Below, one piece after another: positions 58,801 to 64,000 of a stretch of 64,000 bases of DNA. The notes beneath the pieces are model-generated. The model was not told the DNA's origin. It saw nothing but the letters and a program-made list of their open reading frames with translations, and made no database searches. Where the stretch lies: the NCBI GenBank assembly GCA_944363565.1, contig CALVUI010000004.1:1-64000 (forward strand). Direction: 5' to 3'. This stretch comes from an uncultured Bacilli bacterium. GTDB lineage: Bacteria > Bacillota_I > Bacilli_A > RFN20 > CAG-826. The stretch's first letter is position 1, and the number at the start of each line of letters is the position of its first letter. Position numbers and translations under genes: made by a program.

Positions 58801-58964
58801 GCAGCAATACCCGTTATGTCTTCACGGGCGAAGATAGTCCCTACTACAAGCCGGAATCCCCGAGGGAAAGCTTCTCCAATACCTTTGCCAAGGATGGCCA
58901 GGTCTGCCGGCCCTTCTTCGAGATGAACGGCGATTACGTGAAGCGTGACTTCAAACTCAAATAA
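55896..58964 (+). CDS. Lipoprotein with five Ig-like (BIG2) repeats, 1022 aa
   Basis: The signal peptide has a lipobox (LPLTGC, Cys18), then a Ser/Thr-rich linker. Five BIG2 repeats of about 87 residues follow (residues about 43-477), each beginning V-L-V-S-x-I-x-L-[ST]-A and holding LPEDADDKGLVYSSSD-type and ESGLVTALKEG-type blocks. The last about 545 residues are a separate extracellular region with a late BIG2-like segment. BIG2 repeats serve as stalks or adhesion modules on surface proteins. The next gene encodes another large lipoprotein 9 bases later, so they form an operon. Confidence 0.85.
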   Translation: MKKRILLALLLGVLPLTGCNPTSSSTSSGSTTPETSTSETAQPVLVSQITLSASKTELIEGESVQLEAVVLPEDASDKALVYQSSDPSVATVSETGLVTAIKEGKAIITAESADAGEAKATIEITVTRKVVLVSEISLTAEKTELIEGDTVQLTATVLPEDADDKGLVYSSSDVQVATVSESGLVTALKEGIVTITAESADEGNAQTTIQITVKRKIILVSDINLTAEKTEITEGDTLQLNATVLPENADNKGLVYTSSDDKIATVSETGLVTALKEGKVTITAESADPGNAKATIDLTILRKIVLVSEIELTADKTEIEEGETVQLKATVLPENADNKALVYSSSEPAVATVSESGLVTAIKEGKATITAESADAGEAKTTIEITVNKKIILVTNIALSTEKTELFVGETTKISAVVTPEEATDKAVTFESLTPDIASVSEDGLVAALAKGTAKIAVRSADGNATAELTLTILEKDIPYLANLLGESRSLELLHSSKGTYALNETSYDWNTYSDGATQINTKVNGVLSEQVLYAMEGTSLYALDLKQGSNPSVSKDLIGTVGNEFTQEMADGYTKAFSLNGVSTVSTLALNYLTSEYFNNKEVTYSSVAEGSITTYRGETSYEEATKGEYYENFFALSFDEEGKLTSFILTVDIYDATGYDFETHSLKADAVKLGRSIAVKASVSYEERVAETADRLQEADFRPTEYEIVTTGSAWHPNNTLYVGDRVPVEVKVLAPAVHLPLDFRIEDEDIGNPSVLHLEKINGIYYITAAEAGQSTLTIRDQFDNTKSVTINVTEVPPTKIEIRANALTELEEGQSSDYMVEVSPYSTVDKSFTAEFLTPEMGNYAEIKVDLTRSCFTLTAKEIEADQQVTVIVKSTVDPSVKTEITVTIKDKPAPVTTPLDEFKASVVGNRYNYSSLHDIYFTSTTEGYVKLYGGNVYTFNWTVEEVDGFSDYRLIFTNVVQTAGSNTRYVFTGEDSPYYKPESPRESFSNTFAKDGQVCRPFFEMNGDYVKRDFKLK
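56022..57325 (+). repeat. Tandem 261-bp repeats (Ig-like)
   Basis: Five copies of an about 261-bp unit begin near 56022, 56285, 56546, 56807 and 57067. Copies 1 and 4 share long stretches of near-identical DNA (for example in ACCGCCGAAAGCGCCGATG), suggesting recent duplication or gene conversion; the fifth copy is more divergent. Confidence 0.75.
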
Positions 58965-58973
58965 GGAATGAAT

Positions 58974-61343
58974 ATGTCTAAGAAAACCTTCTTCCCGCTC
59001 TTTTTGCTCGGGATCTTCGTCCTGAGTGCCTGCTCGGAAGTCCCGGCCTCGAGTTCCAGCGACTCGACCGGGCCCGCTCCCGAGACTTCTTCCCCTGGTG
59101 GTGAAACCTCGACTTCCGAGGGTCCTAGCGACCAAGACAAGGTCGAGGCCGTCATCAATGTCCTCGAGTCCGTGGGTAGGAGCACCACCTACAGCGTGTT
59201 CTCCGAGGAAGACGACGGGACCGGGATGTCGGTCCTAAAATTGACCGACATCTACACCCCGGAATACATTTCCATCGGCTTCATGAACGGGGGCTACCTG
59301 ACCCTTCCGAGTTACGATTCTTCGCTAGGGGAGACCCTGGTCTATGACTTCAAGTACGATGCCGCGGGCAACGTCGTCTTGGGCAAGGTCGTGACCTATT
59401 ACGACGAGGAAGGGGAGATCAAGACCCTCCGGGATTGCACGGAGCTCGATTACATGAAGCTCTTCGTCGAGGATCCCAACTACGCCCTCGATCCTTCGAT
59501 GTTCGACGTCGAGGCCGGGGTCATCACCACCAAGAACGAGAAGCTCCTCTATGTGCTTTCCCATCAGATGGGCTATTCCCCCGAGACCGACGACTACATC
59601 ATCACCTCGGCCCGTTTCGAGATGGATGACGGTAAGCTGACCTTCTACCTCTACAATCAGATCGATCCCGATTCCACGGGGGTGGAGCTCTTGATCAAGG
59701 CCACCTTCGACGATCTGAACGCCACGAAAGATGAAAAGCTGGAGGGATACATCGCTTCCTATGAGGCCCCGAGCCAGAAACTCGACGCCGAGTCCCTCGC
59801 CTTGTTCCAAGCCGAGACCGTCGGCTTCGAGACCAAGATCCGTTATCGGAGCACCTCCGGCTTCGTCGATTTCGGGAACCTCTCCGTCGCTACCAAATAC
59901 GATGCGGAAAACCCCAATAACAGCCTCGTCTCCTACAAGGTCGAGGACACCATCAACCAGGAGAAATATTCCTACCTCCTATCCTTCGACGAAAACGGCC
60001 AGCCGACCGACCACTTCATCAACGGGAAGAACGAACCGGAGACCCAGAAATTCGACCGCGTCGGTTATTACCTCGGGAACGGGATCTTCCCCATCCAGGA
60101 GGAGATCGACGACTTCTTCTATAGCGATGATGGTTCCTCCTACAAGTACTACGGGGTCAACATCGACCGCCTCTATGAGGCCGTGACCGCCATCTCGGTT
60201 CTCACCGACCTCAACATCAAGTCCATCGATTCCCTGGTCCTATCCAAGGCCGATGCCAAAACCCTCGTCCTCGAAGCCGAACTCTCGGCCTACTACGAGG
60301 ACCTCGAGGGGAACCAGACCGACCTTTCGGTCAATACGGTGTCCACCATGTTGGTGGATCCCATCGTGGAAATCCCCAGTAGTTTTGCTAGTTCCGAGAC
60401 CAGCGACACCCTGGCCCAGGCTTTTGAGGGCATCAAGAACGCCTCCAACTACATCGCCCGCGGCTATGGATTAAAGTCCGATGGCTCCGAAGCCTCGACC
60501 CTGCCTTCCAATAGCTACTACATGAAGAAGGACGAGTACTTCATCATGCACGAGACGAGCCGCGACTACATCACCACCATCAAGGGCTACAAGCAGTATC
60601 AAAATACCCTCATTCCCTTCACCGTCGATGCCCAGGGCAAAGTCGCCCAAAGCGGGGACGTCATTACCGACCAGACCCTCGGGGACATCGTTCCCTGGAA
60701 CGCTTCCCCCGACCTCTTCGAGCAAGTCACCGGCCTTACCTACCGGGTCAAGGACCACGTCAAGAACGTCGACGAGGTCATCTTCGGGGGTTCGACTTTG
60801 AATTCCCTCATCGATTGTTCCTTGACCCTGGCCCTTGATGACCAGGGGCGGCTCGACAAGGTCAACTACCAATATGTCTACCGCGGTTTGCTTTCGGGGA
60901 GGGAAGAACTTTCCTTCGAATATTCCTCCGAGCAGGCCTTCCCGGACTTCATCGACCAAGCGAGCTTCGAGGCCTTGGATGGAGTGACCCACGTCCTGAC
61001 TTCCTGGGAGCAGGAAAAGGACAGCAACATCTATAAGAGGATGAGCCAGATGTTCGGGGTGGAGGCCGCGGACATTCCATATCTCTATGACGCGGAGGTC
61101 TCCAACACCTGGAACCTCGGGACCAACTACGACGGCACCGGTGACATGTGCATCTACTCCAGCAGTGCCGCGGTCTCTGCCTTCATGGAGGAGTATCGGA
61201 ACTACATCGTCTCCCTCGGCTACGCCGAGCAGACGATCGATGGGCTAGAGTATTACGTCAAGGGGAGCATCAAGATCCGCTTCGGCGATGACTTGAGCGG
61301 TTACGACTACTCCGACTACCTCTACTTCGGCCTTGTCGCTTGA
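58974..61343 (+). CDS. Large hypothetical lipoprotein, about 789 aa
   Basis: A signal peptide with lipobox (VLSAC) leads to a Ser/Thr/Pro-rich linker (SSSSDSTGPAPETSSPGGET) and a long acidic, beta-rich extracellular region rich in Tyr and Asp. I recognise no domain. Two ATGs are possible (58968 and 58974); AAGGA is 6 bases from the second, so I prefer it. It follows the Ig-like lipoprotein by 9 bases and ends in a terminator. The two may form a surface complex. Confidence 0.75.
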   Translation: MSKKTFFPLFLLGIFVLSACSEVPASSSSDSTGPAPETSSPGGETSTSEGPSDQDKVEAVINVLESVGRSTTYSVFSEEDDGTGMSVLKLTDIYTPEYISIGFMNGGYLTLPSYDSSLGETLVYDFKYDAAGNVVLGKVVTYYDEEGEIKTLRDCTELDYMKLFVEDPNYALDPSMFDVEAGVITTKNEKLLYVLSHQMGYSPETDDYIITSARFEMDDGKLTFYLYNQIDPDSTGVELLIKATFDDLNATKDEKLEGYIASYEAPSQKLDAESLALFQAETVGFETKIRYRSTSGFVDFGNLSVATKYDAENPNNSLVSYKVEDTINQEKYSYLLSFDENGQPTDHFINGKNEPETQKFDRVGYYLGNGIFPIQEEIDDFFYSDDGSSYKYYGVNIDRLYEAVTAISVLTDLNIKSIDSLVLSKADAKTLVLEAELSAYYEDLEGNQTDLSVNTVSTMLVDPIVEIPSSFASSETSDTLAQAFEGIKNASNYIARGYGLKSDGSEASTLPSNSYYMKKDEYFIMHETSRDYITTIKGYKQYQNTLIPFTVDAQGKVAQSGDVITDQTLGDIVPWNASPDLFEQVTGLTYRVKDHVKNVDEVIFGGSTLNSLIDCSLTLALDDQGRLDKVNYQYVYRGLLSGREELSFEYSSEQAFPDFIDQASFEALDGVTHVLTSWEQEKDSNIYKRMSQMFGVEAADIPYLYDAEVSNTWNLGTNYDGTGDMCIYSSSAAVSAFMEEYRNYIVSLGYAEQTIDGLEYYVKGSIKIRFGDDLSGYDYSDYLYFGLVA

Positions 61344-61357
61344 ACCTATTCCAAGGA

Positions 61358-61386
61358 AGCGGTCCCATGACGGGGCCGCTTTTTTG
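61358..61386 (+). terminator. Terminator of the lipoprotein operon
   Basis: AGCGGTCCC pairs with GGGGCCGCT and is followed by six T. Confidence 0.85.
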
Positions 61387-61610
61387 TTATCAAAACAAGT
61401 TTGAATTCTAATTTTGTTCGGCACTGGATCAATGATTTTGGGCCTTCTCTTGGCCCGGCCGTGGCCTTTTCCAACCGAATTTAGGGAAGCCAAATTAACG
61501 GGGATTTTTGAGGGCAATTGATAGGGAAAGGAACGGAAAATTGGCGTAAACCCCCCTTATTGCAAAGTCATTGGTCCCGTGCTGAAATACGCGCTCGGAA
61601 ATAGAAACCC

Positions 61611-62374
61611 ATGAAAAAAGCCTTGTTCTTCCTCGCGGCTCTGACCGCGACTACCTTGATCGCCTCCAGTGCCTTCTACAACATGTATAACCTCATGAAG
61701 GTCAATCTGCCTTCCTCCCTCAAGATCATCGGCTCCAAGGCCTTCCTGGGGATCGACAAGCTTTCTTCCATCGATTACGTGGGGACCGAACTCCACACCA
61801 TCGGCTTCGACGCCTTCGATGGGACCGGCAACGTCGAGAAATACCAAAGCACCGATAACTGCGTCTACCTGAATAACTGGGTCATCGCCGTCAAGAATAG
61901 ATCCGCGACCTCTTTCACCGCCAAAGAAGGGACGGTCGGGATCGCCGACTTCGGAAGCTATGCCGACAGCATGTTCGGGAACGATGCCTATAACGTCACC
62001 TCCATCACCCTTCCGAGCACCCTCAAGTACATCGGTTCCTATGCCTTTGACCAAACCAGTCCCGAGAGTCTGACCATCCCTGACTCCATCATCAAGATCG
62101 GGGACTATGCCTTCAGGGGAGTGGACACCATCGGGAGCCTCGACCTCAGGACCGCGAGGGGTCTCTCCTACGTAGGCGACGGGGCCTTCTCGTTTGGGAA
62201 ATACAGTGACCTCTATTTCCCGAGCACCGTCACCTACTTCGGAAGCTACGCCTTCAACAACAACAAGCAGGAACTAAATGTCCATCTCGAAGACGGAGGA
62301 CCGCTTGATAGCTTCAACGCCGACTGGCTCAAGCCTTTAGCAAGTTCCCCCTCAACCTCATCTACAATGCCTAA
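61611..62374 (+). pseudogene. BspA-like leucine-rich-repeat protein, frameshifted at its end
   Basis: A signal-peptide-like start (MKKALFFLAALTATTLIASSA) is followed by LRR_5/BspA-type repeats (LPSSLKIIGSKAFLGID; LPSTLKYIGSYAFDQTS; IPDSIIKIGDYAFRGVD; FPSTVTYFGSYAFNNNK). The frame runs into a terminator hairpin and stops at 62420. One base back, the sequence reads FSKFPLNLIYNA and stops at 62374, just before the terminator. So a base was lost near 62336, in a CCTTT run. The repeats begin unusually close to the signal peptide, suggesting an earlier deletion as well. Confidence 0.65.
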
Positions 62375-62385
62375 GTTAATGAAAA

Positions 62386-62415
62386 GATGCCCGCCTAAGC
62401 CGCGGGCATCTTTTT
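62386..62415. terminator. Bidirectional terminator
   Basis: GATGCCCGC (62386-62394) pairs with GCGGGCATC (62402-62410) and is followed by TTTTT; an AAAA run lies on the other side. Confidence 0.88.
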
Positions 62416-62433
62416 CATAAGCAAGGGCCGGTT

Positions 62434-63069
62434 CTAATTCTTCTTTTTGTCGTGGAGCAAATGGTCGACCGGATCGGCGATGATGTAGTAAAGGGGAATG
62501 AGGAGGAAGAGGAACCAGTAGGGGTGCCAGAGGTGGTAAAGCATCCCGAGGAAGCAATAGATGGCGACGATGAGGATCGGGAAGGCGAAGACGTTCATCC
62601 TTTTGAGACGGATGCTTTCGACGAGGGTCACGGCGACCGGAATAATGAGCAAGATGATCCAAGAATAAGTCCAACCCCCTTCCACCAAGGCCCCGACTAA
62701 AATGAAGGCTAAGAAGCAGAGGATGGAAATCGCGGAAGTCAGGGCGATGAAGAGGGGATTCTTTTCAAAGGCCTGTACCTCTTGTTCTTCGGTTGTTTCC
62801 TGCGTCTCTTCTACTTCGGGAGAATCTTCGGACGCGGGCGAACTTTCCTGACTGTCCTCTGTGTTTTCGGTGAGAGCCCCATTGACCAAATCGTCAAGGG
62901 AGATAGCGAAGAGCCGTGATATTTGGATGAGGTTGTTGGTGTCGGGCAAAGCCAGATCCTGTTCCCATTTGCTGACCGCTTGTCTGGAGACCTTGAGTTT
63001 GTCCGCCAGATCTTCCTGGGAGAGGTGGTGTTCACCCCTCAAACGTCTGAGATTTTCGCCTAAGGACAT
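62434..63069 (-). CDS. XRE-family regulator with C-terminal membrane segments, 211 aa
   Basis: The N-terminal 65 residues are a Cro/C1 helix-turn-helix (LGENLRRLRGEHHLSQEDLA, then KLKVSRQAVSKWEQDLALPD). An acidic Glu/Ser/Thr linker (about 75-115) leads to four membrane segments (IALTSAISILCFLAFILVGAL and others). Membrane-bound XRE regulators are common in Bacillota and may sense envelope state. GGAGGAAAG precedes the ATG at 63069, and TATACT lies about 25 bases further upstream. The target is unknown. Confidence 0.85.
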   Translation of the reverse strand: MSLGENLRRLRGEHHLSQEDLADKLKVSRQAVSKWEQDLALPDTNNLIQISRLFAISLDDLVNGALTENTEDSQESSPASEDSPEVEETQETTEEQEVQAFEKNPLFIALTSAISILCFLAFILVGALVEGGWTYSWIILLIIPVAVTLVESIRLKRMNVFAFPILIVAIYCFLGMLYHLWHPYWFLFLLIPLYYIIADPVDHLLHDKKKN

Positions 63070-63286
63070 AATGTCTTTCCTCCGTGGCCAAAGTATAGGG
63101 TGAGAGGGAGAAGGGCCACAATCGCCTTTCATTTACAGGGCCGCAACTATCGGTTGCAAGAGGCCATAAATCACGCATAAAAGGCTTATATCTTTCGAAT
63201 ATCCACGCAAAGATTGGGTTTGAAAAATGTTTGTAAAGCAAAATTCAATATAGGTTATGGGTTATTCGCCTGCCTAAATAGGCGTT
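63070..63286. other. Spacer between two regulators
   Basis: No gene is seen. It contains the promoter of the XRE regulator and an AT-rich stretch downstream of the HxlR regulator, with CCTGCCTAAATAGGCG (about 63269-63285) as a weak hairpin that may end the HxlR gene. Confidence 0.4.
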
Positions 63287-63610
63287 TCAAATCCGTTCCT
63301 TGTAGTAATCCCCGAACTCGGCGAGTTCGTCCAAGACTCCTTTGAGTTTGGTCCCTAGTTCCGTAAGGCCATATTCGACCTTCGGGGGATTGCACTTATA
63401 GTCCTTGCGGTAAACGATGCCATCCGCCTCGAGTTCCCTGAGGCTCGTGGTCAAGACCTTCTGGGAGATCCCGTTTATCGACTTCATTAGTTCGTTGAAA
63501 CGCCAGGGCCTAACCACGAGATTACGGATGATCATCAGTTTCCATTTGCTTCCGATGAGGCCGACGGTCGTGGCCACCGGGCACACGGGCAGTTCTTTCT
63601 TCGTTTTCAT
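63287..63610 (-). CDS. HxlR-family transcriptional regulator, 107 aa
   Basis: The winged helix of the HxlR family spans the protein: the N-terminal CPVATTVGLIGSKWKLMIIR (with the redox-type cysteine), RFNELMKSINGISQKVLTTSL, LEADGIVYRKDY. Members respond to reactive aldehydes, quinones or redox changes. I use the ATG at 63610, preceded by AAAGAG. It is divergent from the cupin gene by 117 bases and probably controls it. Confidence 0.88.
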   Translation of the reverse strand: MKTKKELPVCPVATTVGLIGSKWKLMIIRNLVVRPWRFNELMKSINGISQKVLTTSLRELEADGIVYRKDYKCNPPKVEYGLTELGTKLKGVLDELAEFGDYYKERI

Positions 63611-63727
63611 AGTCTCTTTACACATATAAATATTACTACGCATTCCAAAATGCATATGCAGGCACCTTTTTGTGCGTACTCTTATCGGATTGGTTAGTTG
63701 CTAAACTAAGGCCCGGAGGAAGAAACC

Positions 63728-64000
63728 ATGAAAAACTACACCAAATTCGAAAAAACCAAAGGCGGCCGCGTCGAACTCCACGAGAAGCTCGGCCTCACCG
63801 GTTCGGAAATCAGCATCAACGCCTTGCCCGCGGGGGCCAACATCCCCTTCGTCCACGCCCACAAGGAAAACGAGGAAGTCTATTACATCCTCGACGGCGA
63901 TGGAAAGTTCGTCATCGACGGGGAAGAAGTCGCCCTCAAGGCCGGGAACGTCGTCAAGGTCGCTCCGGCTGGGAAGCGCCAGATCTTCGCCGGCGACAAG
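63728..64000 (+). CDS. Cupin-domain protein, cut by the window end (91 aa seen)
   Basis: A cupin barrel is visible: PFVHAHKENEEVYYILDGDG holds motif 1 (H-x-H...E...G) and VALKAGNVVKVAPAGKRQIF begins motif 2. GGAGG precedes the ATG at 63728. The gene runs past 64000. It is divergent from an HxlR regulator, a pairing often linked to reactive electrophile or quinone response. Function not determined. Confidence 0.85.
   Translation, partial: MKNYTKFEKTKGGRVELHEKLGLTGSEISINALPAGANIPFVHAHKENEEVYYILDGDGKFVIDGEEVALKAGNVVKVAPAGKRQIFAGDK

Noticed and set aside
1-64000. Recoding of TGA as tryptophan, as in mycoplasmas
   Set aside because: TGA ends real genes here (for example 15843-15845, 13217-13219, 55752-55754), and conserved tryptophans use TGG.

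Overview
The window reads as the chromosome of an uncultured Bacillota (Firmicutes, Bacilli-like) host-associated bacterium; the taxon is my inference. Supporting signs are lipobox lipoproteins, YlmH and c-di-AMP-type CBS proteins, peptidases T, C and F, L-lactate dehydrogenase, potABCD, no outer-membrane genes, and TGA used as a stop. The core DNA is moderately GC-rich and compact. Several convergent gene pairs overlap at their stop codons. About fifteen genes have a -10 box only 5-9 nt before the start codon and no Shine-Dalgarno, which suggests many leaderless mRNAs.

Layout. 1-3170: AT-rich debris (small ORF, nucleotidyltransferase remnant, truncated ABC transporter) split by a GC-rich IS110 element with a structured, bridge-RNA-like leader. 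3172-7840: WYL regulator plus an unknown gene behind a palindrome, SpoU methyltransferase, a possible BECR-fold protein, a membrane protein and a Nudix hydrolase. 7871-8700: tRNA-His, a MITE-like 205-bp unit, and a decayed XRE regulator. 8699-13953: YlmH, a membrane protein, a phytoene-desaturase-like flavoprotein overlapping a [2Fe-2S] reductase, and a PF06541 membrane protein. 13954-19440: an accessory island with a multi-hairpin RNA candidate, gene fragments, then GIY-YIG protein, DUF4177-like protein and a 1092-aa UvrD-type helicase with an embedded PD-(D/E)XK-like nuclease.

19588-41136 is mostly housekeeping: UppP, acetyltransferase, CopA with a palindromic operator, lipoproteins, TetR, CBS protein, Mrp, ArsP-like permease, DJ-1, amidohydrolase, uridine kinase, PepT, PepC, a FtsX-type ABC exporter, a rubredoxin-like protein, LDH and a thioredoxin-like lipoprotein. 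41402-46505 is a complete polyamine ABC importer with an enlarged PotA and PotD. 46551-53338 holds tRNAs for Cys, Arg, Pro, Ala, Met, Ile(UAU) and Ser around PepF, a flavin-reductase-like protein, and a two-gene ABC exporter whose ATPase is fused to a GT8-like glycosyltransferase.

53340-55840 is an AT-rich acquired block: MerR regulator, divergent alpha/beta hydrolase behind a 19-bp-spacer promoter, and a cyclophilin-like lipoprotein. 55896-62410 holds surface proteins (five Ig-like repeats, a large lipoprotein, a frameshifted leucine-rich-repeat protein). The window ends with an XRE membrane regulator and an HxlR regulator divergent from a cupin gene cut by the window edge.

The strongest candidates for something undescribed are the GT8-ABC ATPase fusion exporter, the widespread leaderless promoter layout, the nuclease-helicase operon, and the structured RNA at about 14005-14105.
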